This document shows positions 1 to 8,537 of a stretch of DNA of 55,240 bases, piece by piece. Each line of letters begins with the position of its first letter. Position 1 is the first letter of the stretch. The notes beneath the pieces were generated by a model. The model ran no database searches, was not told where the DNA came from, and worked only from the letters and a program-made list of their open reading frames with translations. Both the position numbers and the translations under genes were made by a program. The stretch spans positions 1-55,240 of the forward strand of contig WGCV01000020.1 in the NCBI GenBank assembly GCA_015493615.1. Reading direction: 5' to 3'. Source of the stretch: Melioribacteraceae bacterium. Its GTDB lineage: Bacteria; Bacteroidota; Ignavibacteria; Ignavibacteriales; Melioribacteraceae.

Positions 1-496
1 CGGCAAACACATCGTCCGGGGCGGAAGCCCAAACGCCCATAAGGTAAGGATTTTCATAGTCAACATGCACTGTTTTCCACGTTGAACCGTCATAATGTGC
101 AATTAACGCTTCGCCTATCTGACCGTGCAATGTTTCCCCTACCGCCCAAATGTCATTGGAATCGAGCCCAAACATTCCGTTTAGGTCCGCTTCAAAATAA
201 TCGTAATCTTCCCATTGGTTTCCGTTCCAGTGAACAATGTTTGTTCCCCAATCGCCTCTTGTTATCCAGCCTACCGCCCAAACATTATCCGGCGACGAAC
301 CCCATACGGCGTTAATCCAACTATTCCAATCCCCGAGAGTATCGGCTTCCCAAATTACTTCGTGAGACGTAGAATCCGGAGGATTTGGAGGCGTTGGCGG
401 AGGCGGCGAGGTTACGTGATTTTTGCATCCATAAAAAATCAGAGACAACAAAAACAACGTTATCCAACTTATTGAATTTTTTCTTAAATAAAACAT
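1..496 (-). CDS. Lipoprotein with WAVG-type propeller repeats (partial, runs off window)
   Basis: The frame is open from an ATG at 496 to the window edge (165 codons seen). A GGAG ribosome site lies about 8 bases before the ATG. Residues 1-21 form a signal peptide ending in a lipobox-like FYGC, so the protein is probably lipid-anchored. A proline-rich linker of about 12 residues follows. The rest shows repeated blade-like units: INAVWGSSPDNVWAVGW, then NIVHWNGNQWEDY, GLDSNDIWAVGE and LIAHYDGSTWKTV. The same DxWAVG / HWNGxxW pattern occurs in the proteins at 1647 and 3313, so this is a third family member, but its N-terminus is unrelated to theirs. The gene starts 22 bases after the stop of the gene at 518, so the two may be co-transcribed. 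The function is unknown; a surface-exposed beta-propeller is my inference. Confidence 0.8.
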   Translation of the reverse strand, partial: MFYLRKNSISWITLFLLSLIFYGCKNHVTSPPPPTPPNPPDSTSHEVIWEADTLGDWNSWINAVWGSSPDNVWAVGWITRGDWGTNIVHWNGNQWEDYDYFEADLNGMFGLDSNDIWAVGETLHGQIGEALIAHYDGSTWKTVHVDYENPYLMGVWASAPDDVFA

Positions 497-517
497 TATA
501 TTCTCCATATTTATTAT

Positions 518-1456
518 TTAATGATTTATTACGGCAGCGGGACTTTCCCAACTATAAGAAGGCAAAACAAACTTATTATAATAAAAAGTTTCGTTTGTTT
601 CAAAAAGCGCATATACGATATAACTACCTTGTAGGGAGAAGTAACTTGTGGAGGCTTGCGCAAAATAATTGAAATTATAATCCGGATTATTTGTCATTTG
701 AATATTTAAATTATCGTTATAATACAATTGTCTTCCGAGTGATGTATAAAAAGTAACTCGTCTTATTTTACATTTTATGTTAGAACCGAATTTAATGAGA
801 TGGTTAGATTGATCAACATAGCAAAAGAATTCGGTGTCCCCGTAGGTGATTTCAACAAGTACTTTCAAAACAAGTTTATTTTCAACAAAAGCAAGACTTA
901 TTCCGAAATCAGAAATACTAAACGCCCTTTGTTGAATAAAATTATCGGAATTAAGTTCGTTTAATGCGGCATTGTATAATTCCCCAACATATATTTCCGG
1001 CTTATATTCTGCATAAAGACCCTTTAATAAGATACGCACTGATTCTGGGACATCCACCCATTTGTCTATTTCTTCATCAAGATTCTCAATTTCAGCCACT
1101 ACCTCGCTTACCATAATATCTTGTCTTTTTACAATTATCGAAGGTGTCGCATCAATAGCGTAAGCAATTCCCAAAGAAGGCAAAGAAACATTAAATAAAA
1201 GATTAATGCCTATCCAATCATTCCTTATTTCTATCGTTGGTCTATTTAATTGAATGTCATAAAGAACGGCGCCTAATGTGTCAAACTCAAATTCACCGGT
1301 TAGATGCCGAAATACAAAATTTGGATCGTTAAATTGTGAAACCAGTGCTCTGTTAACGGCGGTTTCGCTTAATTCGAAATCTAAGGATATTGTTTTTGTA
1401 CTTGAATATAAATAACAATTAATCAATAAGATGAACATAATAATTTTGTTTAACAT
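518..1456 (-). CDS. Secreted protein of unknown function
   Basis: This codes for 312 residues with a typical signal peptide (hydrophobic residues 4-17). The AAGGAG ribosome site sits 5-6 bases before the ATG, which makes the start secure. I do not recognise the family. The mature part is rich in alternating hydrophobic residues suggesting beta-strands, with one acidic helical stretch near residues 135-175. An early segment reading ETAVNRAL followed by long amphipathic strands is faintly like lipid-binding tubular (TULIP) periplasmic proteins, but this is only an impression. It is the first gene of a likely pair with the partial lipoprotein that begins 22 bases downstream. Confidence 0.75.
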   Translation of the reverse strand: MLNKIIMFILLINCYLYSSTKTISLDFELSETAVNRALVSQFNDPNFVFRHLTGEFEFDTLGAVLYDIQLNRPTIEIRNDWIGINLLFNVSLPSLGIAYAIDATPSIIVKRQDIMVSEVVAEIENLDEEIDKWVDVPESVRILLKGLYAEYKPEIYVGELYNAALNELNSDNFIQQRAFSISDFGISLAFVENKLVLKVLVEITYGDTEFFCYVDQSNHLIKFGSNIKCKIRRVTFYTSLGRQLYYNDNLNIQMTNNPDYNFNYFAQASTSYFSLQGSYIVYALFETNETFYYNKFVLPSYSWESPAAVINH

Positions 1457-1646
1457 TTTTTCTCCTTCAAGTCGTTAATAATAGATTATCTTTTTTATAA
1501 GCAGCAAAAGAGTGATTGTCTTAATATTGTAAAAAATATATTCAAAACGCTTTGTTTGTTCAATTATTAAAGCGCCGCAAACGCTTCCGTTTCTTTTTAC
1601 CTTTGACGGCGGAGAGTGACTGTTTGGCAATATGTGAAACATTTTG

Positions 1647-2993
1647 TTATCTTCTTCCAATAATTAATCTTGCAAGATACGAATCCAACCCTACGGCTAC
1701 CATTATATTGCCTTTGGCTTGGCACTTCCCATACCAACCGTTAAACGATACCGGACAACCGTAATCTTTCCAAGTTACTCCGTTGTAATGGACTACTCTT
1801 CCATAATTTCCTACGAGAAATACGTCGTTGAAATTAGTACCGCATGCATCCGAATAAAACGGAGGAGAAAAATTTATTTCTTCCCAGTCTTTCGGTGCGT
1901 TAGCTGCGGTTAATGTCCGCGACCCGGCAAAATAATATCTTCGTCCCGAGATAAACCATGAATGCCCGGAAGGCGGGAACTGGTAATCGGGGTCTATCTC
2001 TGTTAATCTTCCGTTGTTTAAATGGTAATATTTTATTACACGGTTAGGTTCACTCATCGGAGTAAACGCGTTAACGATAATTTCGTATTCACCTTTTTCT
2101 TCGTTGTAATCTCCGTATATTGTTCCGAACGGTAACTCCGTTCCGCTCTCTATCTTCTCCCAACCGCTGCGGTCGTAATGCGCTATTGAGCCGCCACGCC
2201 CAACAAAGTACATGTTATCCGAACTGCTTCCCCAAGCATTAGACAAAGACAAATTGCTATTTGTAATTTCTCTCACATCGTATATTTGCCAGTTTACGCC
2301 ATCTCCATGAATTGGTAAGCTTCCAACCAACCAAATATCAGTTGAAGAAAAAGCAAATATACCCTCCAACGGAATTAATACTTCATTTCCTCTAAAGTTC
2401 ACGATTATTCTCTTCAACTCCCACTCTTGCCCGTTCCAATGAACGGCGTTGTAAGGTTGTACCCACACGCCGTTGCTGTCCCATTGGTCGGTCCAAGAGG
2501 TGTGTATTTCTCCCACCGCCCAAATGTCGTTCTCGTTTATTATTGCCACGTCACGCAAGTCACTGCTTCCGTTTGCTCCGCCGAATGTAAACGTTTCCCA
2601 AGTAAAATTGTGGCTTGTCGTATCCAACGTGGCAGCGGTTACGGTTTGGCTTTTAACCGTCGGCTTCTGCGGTTTTATTAACTCCGCGCGGTAAGCGTAT
2701 GCGCGGTTCGGCAACAGCCCTTCGTCGTAAATAAGCGTGTCGGCGGTAGTAAGCTCAAGCGTTTGTTTAAGCGAATCGTTTGCGTAAAGTTTTACGCTTG
2801 CCGGTAACTCCACATTTGTTTCGTTCAGCTTAATCCACGCTTCGGTGCAGCTTGCGTCTTCTACGGTAAGAGTAAGCGAGCCGCCGTTTCCGCCTTCCGG
2901 CTCGTTAAACATATTGCAAGAGGTTGCTGTAATAATTAAAATCGTCGTTAATAAAAATAACGGTAAAAGTATCGGGCGCTTTCTATTTGGCAT
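1647..2993 (-). CDS. Tandem paralogue A: lipoprotein with FN3-like and WAVGE-repeat propeller domains
   Basis: I place the start at the ATG at 2993. An ATG 12 bases upstream, at 3005, overlaps the AGGA that serves as the ribosome site for 2993. The 448-residue product begins with a basic signal peptide ending in the lipobox ATSC at about residue 26. Residues 40-130 look like a fibronectin-III-like sandwich (EAWIKLNE ... VKLYANDSLKQ ... YAYRAELI). After residue 145 come blade-like repeats (NDIWAVGE, TDIWLVGS, DNMYFVGRGG, NDVFLVGNYGRVVHYNG). The first 165 residues match the next gene upstream with only about nine differences, after which the two diverge strongly. Function unknown; the architecture suggests a surface-anchored binding protein. 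Confidence 0.82.
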   Translation of the reverse strand: MPNRKRPILLPLFLLTTILIITATSCNMFNEPEGGNGGSLTLTVEDASCTEAWIKLNETNVELPASVKLYANDSLKQTLELTTADTLIYDEGLLPNRAYAYRAELIKPQKPTVKSQTVTAATLDTTSHNFTWETFTFGGANGSSDLRDVAIINENDIWAVGEIHTSWTDQWDSNGVWVQPYNAVHWNGQEWELKRIIVNFRGNEVLIPLEGIFAFSSTDIWLVGSLPIHGDGVNWQIYDVREITNSNLSLSNAWGSSSDNMYFVGRGGSIAHYDRSGWEKIESGTELPFGTIYGDYNEEKGEYEIIVNAFTPMSEPNRVIKYYHLNNGRLTEIDPDYQFPPSGHSWFISGRRYYFAGSRTLTAANAPKDWEEINFSPPFYSDACGTNFNDVFLVGNYGRVVHYNGVTWKDYGCPVSFNGWYGKCQAKGNIMVAVGLDSYLARLIIGRR

Positions 2994-3257
2994 AGTTATC
3001 CTCATAGTTTAATAATTAAGGTTTTACTCGGGGAGTTGTATTTGCTATTCCCTCTCGGTAAATTAGGTTTATACGCGCGGCGCATCGGTAAATCCCTCGG
3101 GCTGCGTAATCTTTTCTTTAACTTTTTTCTTCAAAACCATTTTTCTTAAAACCCCCTTTACTTTTTAAGTAAATTTGTTCTTTTACGAATCTATTAAAAA
3201 ATGAATAATAAAGTCAAGAATATTATGTCAGTTCAAAACCTTCGAGGTTTTGAAAAC
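2409..3257 (-). repeat. Segmental duplication, copy A (leader plus N-terminal half)
   Basis: This stretch is nearly identical to 4119-4962. It covers the first 195 or so codons of the lipoprotein gene and about 260 bases upstream of it, including an untranslated leader with the shared block CGGCGCATCGGTAA. Both copies end at the same hairpin (arms TTCAAAACC and GGTTTTGAA). A second short conserved island inside the variable part lies at 2136-2187, matching 3859-3910. Confidence 0.9.
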
Positions 3258-3312
3258 GGTGTCACCAGCACCGGGGTGTTTTTTGTTATTTAGCTTAAAA
3301 CCTCCTTCCCTA
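3006..3312. other. Intergenic leader between the two lipoprotein paralogues
   Basis: There is no gene here. It holds the duplicated leader of paralogue A up to about 3257. A hairpin with 9-bp arms lies at 3232-3254 (TTCAAAACC, loop TTCGA, GGTTTTGAA). On the minus strand a short stem around 3259-3275 (CGGTG/CACCG) is followed by TTTT and could weakly terminate the upstream paralogue. Confidence 0.6.
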
Positions 3313-4698
3313 TTATCTTTTTAACATCATAATTGTGCTTTTTGCATTGGCGTATCCAACAACGACGATAAGATTGTTTGTCATTCCTACTGAAAGCCAT
3401 GTATATTCACTGTTAGTATCATAAGGCATTCCAAGTTGTTTCCAGTTAACTCCGTTAAAATATCTTATAGTATTTCGCTCGCCTACTACTATGATTTGAT
3501 TTTCGGCAATTCCTCTGATTTTTGATATAAAACCAAAATATTGCCCATTCGTGTTTCCACCCCAATAATTTCCCGATAAATGTTTCTCAAAACCGGTTTT
3601 CCCATTTATTAATTTATATAACCAGCTGCCGGCAAAAAATATTGTACCGGTTTTACTTACCCATAATGTTTTTGCAACACCGTCAAAATATGGATTAAAT
3701 AATTCAGTCGAACTTCCAAGAGATTTTCCTTCTTCGATGGTTTCAAATCCACTTGTATTTCCTTTTAACAATATTCCTCCGGTATCATACAATAAATCAC
3801 CACCGGCTATATAAACATCTGTTCCATTCCCTGAATAAATATCATAACAATCATATTCCGTTCCGCTCTCTATCTTCTCCCAACCGCTACCGTCGTAATG
3901 CGCTATTTTCCCTTCATTTCCAACTATATATAGATCAGAACTTGATCTCCCCCAAATTGCATTTACTGTTTTGTCGGCAAAATCATTTAACACTGGATTC
4001 CAGTTTTTAACAAATTCTTCTCCGTTCCAGTGAATTAAATTTGTTACCCCAAACCATACATCATCGCTCGAAAAAGCAAAAACGCACGTTAATCGAGAAA
4101 CGCTATTATCCCACATCACTCTCTTCAACTCCCACTCTTGCCCGTTCCAGTGAACCGCGTTGTAAGGGCCTACATAATTGCCGGAACTATCGTAATCGTC
4201 TTCCGTGTGTATCTCCCCCACAGCCCAAATGTCGTTTTCGTTTATTATTGCAACATCACGCAAGTCACTGCTTCCGTTTGCTCCGCCGAATGTAAACGTT
4301 TCCCAAGTGAAATCGTGGCTGGTCGTATCCAACGTGGTTGCGGTTACGGTTTGGCTTTTTACAGTCGGCTTCTGCGGTTTTATCAGCTCCGCACGGTAAG
4401 CGTAAGTGCGGTTCGGCAAAAGTCCTTCGTCGTAAATTAGAGTGTCGGCGGAGGTAAGCTCAAACGTTTGTTTAAGCGTGTCGTTCGCGTAAAGTTTTAC
4501 GCTTGCCGGCAGTTCCGCATTTGTTTCGTTCAGCTTAATCCACGCTTCGGTGCAGCTTGCGTCCTCTACGGTAAGAGTAAGCGAGCCGCCGTTTCCGCCT
4601 TCCGGCTCGTTAAACATATTGCAAGAGGTTGCTGTAATAATTAAAATTGTCGTTAATAAAAAAAACGGCAAAAGTATCCGGCGCTTTCTATTTGGCAT
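3313..4698 (-). CDS. Tandem paralogue B: lipoprotein with FN3-like and WAVGE-repeat propeller domains
   Basis: The start is at 4698 by the same logic as paralogue A: the upstream ATG at 4710 is followed by AGGATAACT, which acts as ribosome site for the second ATG. The 461-residue product has a signal peptide with lipobox ATSC, an FN3-like domain, then DIWAVGE, DDVWFGVTNLIHWNG, SDLYIVGNEGKIAHYDG and TDVYIAGG repeats. The N-terminal third is about 95% identical to paralogue A at protein level, while the last 270 residues share only scattered motifs. The C-terminal blades carry the variation, as expected if that part contacts a changing partner. That partner is unknown. Confidence 0.82.
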   Translation of the reverse strand: MPNRKRRILLPFFLLTTILIITATSCNMFNEPEGGNGGSLTLTVEDASCTEAWIKLNETNAELPASVKLYANDTLKQTFELTSADTLIYDEGLLPNRTYAYRAELIKPQKPTVKSQTVTATTLDTTSHDFTWETFTFGGANGSSDLRDVAIINENDIWAVGEIHTEDDYDSSGNYVGPYNAVHWNGQEWELKRVMWDNSVSRLTCVFAFSSDDVWFGVTNLIHWNGEEFVKNWNPVLNDFADKTVNAIWGRSSSDLYIVGNEGKIAHYDGSGWEKIESGTEYDCYDIYSGNGTDVYIAGGDLLYDTGGILLKGNTSGFETIEEGKSLGSSTELFNPYFDGVAKTLWVSKTGTIFFAGSWLYKLINGKTGFEKHLSGNYWGGNTNGQYFGFISKIRGIAENQIIVVGERNTIRYFNGVNWKQLGMPYDTNSEYTWLSVGMTNNLIVVVGYANAKSTIMMLKR

Positions 4699-4962
4699 AG
4701 TTATCCTCATAGTTTAATTATTAAGGTTTTACTCGGGGAGTTGTATTTGCTATTCCCTCTCGGTAAATTAGGTTTATACGCGCGGCGCATCGGTAAGTCC
4801 CTCGGGCTGCGTAATCTTTTCTTTATCTTTTTTCTTCAAAACCATTTTTCTTAAAACCCCCTTTCCTTTTTAAGTAAATTTGTTCTTTTACGAATCTATT
4901 AAAAAATGAAGGATAAAGTCAAGAATATTATGGCGGTTCAAAACCTTCGAGGTTTTGAAAAC
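4119..4962 (-). repeat. Segmental duplication, copy B
   Basis: Partner of 2409-3257, differing by scattered substitutions only. The copy ends at the same TTCAAAACC/GGTTTTGAA hairpin. Here the hairpin extends into a much longer palindrome (4941-4973). Confidence 0.9.
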
Positions 4963-4973
4963 CTCGAAGGTTT
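4941..4973. repeat. Perfect 16-bp-arm inverted repeat
   Basis: The arms are AAACCTTCGAGGTTTT and AAAACCTCGAAGGTTT, separated by a single G. It sits exactly at the outer end of duplication copy B and extends the shorter hairpin present in copy A. Related CCTT(C/G)(A/G)AGG words recur in the kdsC tail repeat. Confidence 0.9.
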
Positions 4974-5127
4974 ATGAGAACGCGGCAAAAGAAAAAGCGC
5001 AACAACTCCGTAAGAACAGTTAAAAGATTTTATGTAGCGCGGTCAGCCTAAGGCGGAGATTAGCGACTCCCGAAGAATGAGGAAAGAGCGGTCAATCTGC
5101 GAGTGGCTATGTTAAAGAACAAACGCA

Positions 5128-5463
5128 GATTGCCCGCTCCGCTAAGCAATCCGCTCTACAAAGGCGCTGCTTTTAAGTTTTTTTATGTTGTTAAAAACGG
5201 TTTAACGGCTGAGGTTGAATACCGGTGAGATTGCCACGCCAATCCGCTATCACGGATTGTCTCGCAATGACAACGTGTTTTTTAGCGGGAGAGACGGTCA
5301 ACATGCGAGAGGTGATGTGGACAAAAACAAAAGCAGATTGCCCGTCCCCCCGCAAAAGTGCGGGGGGACTAAGCAATCCACTCTACAAAGGCGCTGCCTT
5401 TAAGTTTTTTATAATGTTAAAACTGGTTTAACTGCTGAATCTGAGCATTGGTGAGATTGCCAC
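5128..5463. repeat. Two direct copies of a ~110-bp intergenic repeat
   Basis: Copy one spans 5128-5236 and copy two 5333-5463. They share CTCTACAAAGGCGCTGC and GGTGAGATTGCCAC at matching spacing. Copy two also carries a C-run hairpin insert (CCCCCCGC ... GCGGGGGG, about 5345-5370) that copy one lacks. Confidence 0.75.
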
Positions 5464-5595
5464 AGTCCGCTCCTGGCGGATTAAACACTTTTATCATTAT
5501 ACTTATCCGCCTCGGCGGACTTAATTCTCATTTAAATTGCGGCTTGTGGCAATATGTACATCTCAATAAAAAACCGGAATAAGTTATATCCCGAA

Positions 5596-7989
5596 TTATT
5601 TATCATCCATTGTTTGTCTCATCCGGTAAATAATCGAGAGAATAAATCCCAAGCCCATAATCAAAACGCCAATCCAAATTAAGCTGACAAAGGGTTTAAT
5701 GCTGATGTCCGCCGAAAGAACTTCTGCAGGCGCGGCGTCTGAAGCTCCTTTGGGAATTAACTTCAGCTTAACATTTCCGGTTGCATTCAAAGAAACAATT
5801 TTAATCGAGTATCCGTTGGAAAGTTTTGCCGGGAAATCGGTTTTAGCGCCGTTGCTTATTCTTTGTTTCGGATCCGCGGAGAATTTCTTTCCGTCAATAT
5901 TAACCGTAAGATTAACGCCGAGAGTCATTTCCTCGCCGTTCATCATCTTCTCGACAAAGTTATCGGGCAAATCGAAATCGTTAAATTTAATTTCGATTCC
6001 GTCAACGGTTTTAGTCTCGCCTTTCGATAGTTCAACAATTTTCCCCGCTTCAGCTTTCTTGCTACCGTCGTCGTAGCTTATCGGAGAGATGTAAATATCC
6101 TTATCCCAGAAATTAATAACGCTCGGTTCTCGCATCAAACCGCCGTCCATTTCAGAGAAAAACATAACGGGAGAAATTACATCGACCTTATTTCCTTCAT
6201 CAACAAGAACGTGAAATCTAAAGCGCTTGCCGTTGTAAAACGGCTCTACTCCCGTAAACTTAAAGTCTGCGCCGAATACGGAAACAGATTGGTTTTTAGG
6301 CAATTTAACATGCCGGGTTTGAGAATAGCCGCCGTTAAAAATTACTCCGAGAGCAAAAATTCCAATACCGATATGCGCTACATAAGCTCCGGTTTTTGAA
6401 AAATTCTTTTTAACAACGCGAATGAAGAATTCGGCGTTAATTTCCAACGCAAGAAATGTTGAGAAAACCAAGAACAAATAACTTATGTTATAAACTTTTC
6501 CGAAAATTATTACGCCCGCTGTTGCAATAATTGAGAATCCTGCAGGAAATTTTAATCGGTTTAGAAAATCTTTAACTTCAGTGTTTTCCCACTTAAGTTT
6601 AAGACTTACCCCGTTAAGAAACATAATAATAATTGCAAGCGGCAATGTCAGCAAGTTGTAAAATGCCAAGTCAACCGTGTTGCCGAAAATGGGAAGCGAA
6701 GTGCCGAAGATAATAATAATAGCCGCGGCAATCAAAGCGACGGAGCCGGTAAAAAGAGCAAGCTCGCGCGACCAGAAATTATCTTTATATGTAAAATGTT
6801 TTTCAAGATAATTCCACCTGTAAAGAATTGCCCCGATTCCGAGAAAAAGGAAAAAGAGCAAAAAAATCAAAAGAAGTAAAAATACGATTCTCCCCGGAGC
6901 GATAAACGAATGCACAGAGGCATCGCTGAGAACGCCGCTCCTTGTTAAGAAAGTACTGTAAATTACCAGAACATAGGTGAGAACGCTGAGAAGCAGATTC
7001 GTCTTAACAAATCTTCCAACTCCTCCGAAACGCTTCTGCGTTTTTTTCTGAACAAGCATTGTGTGAATTCCGGCAACTGCGACAATCCACGGAACGAGAC
7101 TCGAGTTCTCCACCGGGTCCCAGCCCCACCATCCGCCCCAGCCGAGAACGCCGTAAGCCCAATAGCCTCCGAGCATAATCGCGATGCCGAGGACGAGGGC
7201 AACCGCAAGAAGCCACGGAAGCGATTGCCTTACCCAGTTGGCGTAATCGTTTTTCATCAAGGACGCTATTGCAAATGAGAAGGGAACCGCCGACATTGCA
7301 AATCCGATAAATAAAAACGGGGGATGAATCTGCATCCAGAAGTTTTGTAAAAGCGGATTCATTCCGTTCCCGTCAACAATAAACTGATTCACGGTTATTC
7401 CGTTTTCAAGCAGCTTGGCAACAAGGTCGTGCGAAATCTTCACAAAAAATGTTGACGACTGTTGATCCTGAAAAATAAATTTATCGATAAAAGGCAATCC
7501 GAGATAAGCGCTGTTTAGTTTACTTACCGGGATGTAACGCGCATGATCCCAAATATAGGTAAAGGGATTGGACATCAGAGGATTATTCAATACAAGAAGG
7601 AAAAATAGAGTAAGGGAAAAAATCATCATTACTCTCGGTTCCAAATCTCCCCGCTTACCGGTATAATCCATCAGAACCTGTCCAACGAGAACGGCAAAAA
7701 GCGACCATAAAAGGATGCTTCCCGCCTGTCCGGCAAAAAATGACGAAATCAGCATACCAAGCGGAAGAGTATTATCGCTGTAGCTGTAAACGTACTTGAA
7801 CTCGTACTGGTGAGTAAGAATTGCATGAAGCAAAAAAGCAGAGGCGCCAATTACCGAAATAGTAGTAACATGAAAACCGATACGACCGAGTTTAAGCCCT
7901 TCCGGATTACCTTTGTATGCAAAATAATATGCAAAGATTGTAAAAATACTCGCGACAAGCGCGAGCATCAAAAATATATTTCCAATCAT
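5596..7989 (-). CDS. ccmF: Cytochrome c haem lyase subunit CcmF
   Basis: This 797-residue, many-helix membrane protein is the CcmF component of cytochrome c maturation System I. CcmF takes haem from holo-CcmE and attaches it to apocytochrome c outside the inner membrane. The diagnostic tryptophan-rich WWD loop is WGGWWGWDPVEN at residues 284-295. Conserved His ligand candidates include MQIHPPFLF (His222), and the DASVHSF stretch lies further on. The periplasmic C-terminal domain (about 560-760) is followed by a last helix, as in other CcmF proteins, though it is longer than E. coli CcmF (about 650). It lies 16 bases after ccmE and ends the operon. No ccmG or ccmH follows. Confidence 0.95.
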   Translation of the reverse strand: MIGNIFLMLALVASIFTIFAYYFAYKGNPEGLKLGRIGFHVTTISVIGASAFLLHAILTHQYEFKYVYSYSDNTLPLGMLISSFFAGQAGSILLWSLFAVLVGQVLMDYTGKRGDLEPRVMMIFSLTLFFLLVLNNPLMSNPFTYIWDHARYIPVSKLNSAYLGLPFIDKFIFQDQQSSTFFVKISHDLVAKLLENGITVNQFIVDGNGMNPLLQNFWMQIHPPFLFIGFAMSAVPFSFAIASLMKNDYANWVRQSLPWLLAVALVLGIAIMLGGYWAYGVLGWGGWWGWDPVENSSLVPWIVAVAGIHTMLVQKKTQKRFGGVGRFVKTNLLLSVLTYVLVIYSTFLTRSGVLSDASVHSFIAPGRIVFLLLLIFLLFFLFLGIGAILYRWNYLEKHFTYKDNFWSRELALFTGSVALIAAAIIIIFGTSLPIFGNTVDLAFYNLLTLPLAIIIMFLNGVSLKLKWENTEVKDFLNRLKFPAGFSIIATAGVIIFGKVYNISYLFLVFSTFLALEINAEFFIRVVKKNFSKTGAYVAHIGIGIFALGVIFNGGYSQTRHVKLPKNQSVSVFGADFKFTGVEPFYNGKRFRFHVLVDEGNKVDVISPVMFFSEMDGGLMREPSVINFWDKDIYISPISYDDGSKKAEAGKIVELSKGETKTVDGIEIKFNDFDLPDNFVEKMMNGEEMTLGVNLTVNIDGKKFSADPKQRISNGAKTDFPAKLSNGYSIKIVSLNATGNVKLKLIPKGASDAAPAEVLSADISIKPFVSLIWIGVLIMGLGFILSIIYRMRQTMDDK

Positions 7990-8005
7990 AGAATTATCTT
8001 TCTAA

Positions 8006-8398
8006 TTATGAGTTTTTCCGTTCGCTGTTTTCCGCATCCTGATATTTGGACGGGCATTTCGTCAGGATTTCTTTCGCATGAAACACGCCGTTTTTATATT
8101 TCCCCGTAACCACAACGCTTGTTGCGTGCTCGAAGTTATTCGGGATTGTACCGTTGTAAACGACTTTCATTTCCTCTCCCCTGTCGTTTTGAAGAAAGAA
8201 AATAAACTTGTTATGATCGCTGTCCAATTTGTAATTTTTATCCTTATCCCAACTTCCGGTTACTTTTACGACGCGTCCGCTCTGTTGAATTTTCTGGAAA
8301 TTGTCCTCGTATTTAACGTTTGTCTGAGTAAACAAATACCCTAAAACGCCAAAAAATATTACGATTATTAATCCGCCGATTATATATTTATTCTTCAT
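8006..8398 (-). CDS. ccmE: Haem chaperone CcmE, CxxxY variant
   Basis: This 130-residue protein has one N-terminal membrane helix (residues 4-24) and an OB-fold core (GRVVKVTGSW ... VVYNGTIPNNF ... VVVTGKYKNGVFHAKEILTKCPSKY). In classical CcmE a His in an HxxxY motif binds haem covalently. Here the position is Cys115 in CPSKY, so the motif is CxxxY, and the DNA reads TGC without ambiguity. CxxxY CcmE is known from archaea and some sulfate reducers, where a variant System I has been described. The gene start overlaps the ccmD stop by 11 bases and ccmF follows by 16, so it is within an operon. Confidence 0.95.
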   Translation of the reverse strand: MKNKYIIGGLIIVIFFGVLGYLFTQTNVKYEDNFQKIQQSGRVVKVTGSWDKDKNYKLDSDHNKFIFFLQNDRGEEMKVVYNGTIPNNFEHATSVVVTGKYKNGVFHAKEILTKCPSKYQDAENSERKNS

Positions 8399-8537
8399 CT
8401 TTAATCTCCTCCACTTCCTTTTTTATTTCTTTAAGTCTTTTATCCATACTGTTCATAAAAAGGAAAATTCCAAGCCAAATTACAAGGATAATAAGAAACA
8501 CTATATAGATTGAATTCTCTGATAAAAACTCTTTCAA
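8388..8537 (-). CDS. ccmD: CcmD-like small membrane protein, TTG start
   Basis: This short gene codes for 49 residues and begins with TTG. The TTG overlaps the ccmC stop in the four-base sequence TTGA, an arrangement typical of translational coupling. A strong ribosome site AAAGAGG ends five bases before it. The product has one membrane helix (about residues 10-27, IYIVFLIILVIWLGIFLF) followed by a charged helix (DKRLKEIKKEVEEIKDEE). That is the CcmD plan: a single-span adaptor helping release holo-CcmE from CcmC and the CcmAB transporter. Sequence conservation in CcmD is low, so the call rests on size, topology and position between ccmC and ccmE. Confidence 0.82.
   Translation of the reverse strand: MKEFLSENSIYIVFLIILVIWLGIFLFMNSMDKRLKEIKKEVEEIKDEE

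Larger units (their letters stand above)
4711..5595. other. Long intergenic region rich in repeats
   Basis: I see no convincing gene in this 885-base stretch. From the left it contains the duplicated leader of paralogue B, then a perfect inverted repeat with 16-base arms and a one-base spacer at 4941-4973. Next comes a direct repeat of about 110 bases (5128-5236 and 5333-5463). Both repeat copies carry a GCAGATTGCCCG ... CTCTACAAAGGCGCTGC core and end in GAGATTGCCAC. Between them lies a hairpin-like GAGATTGCC ... GCAATGACA unit. Two CCGCC/GGCGG-type palindromes lie at 5466-5480 and 5515-5528. Confidence 0.6.

Noticed and set aside
1475-1660. 61-codon minus-strand frame between the secreted protein and lipoprotein A
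   Set aside because: It overlaps the end of lipoprotein A and has no start signal.
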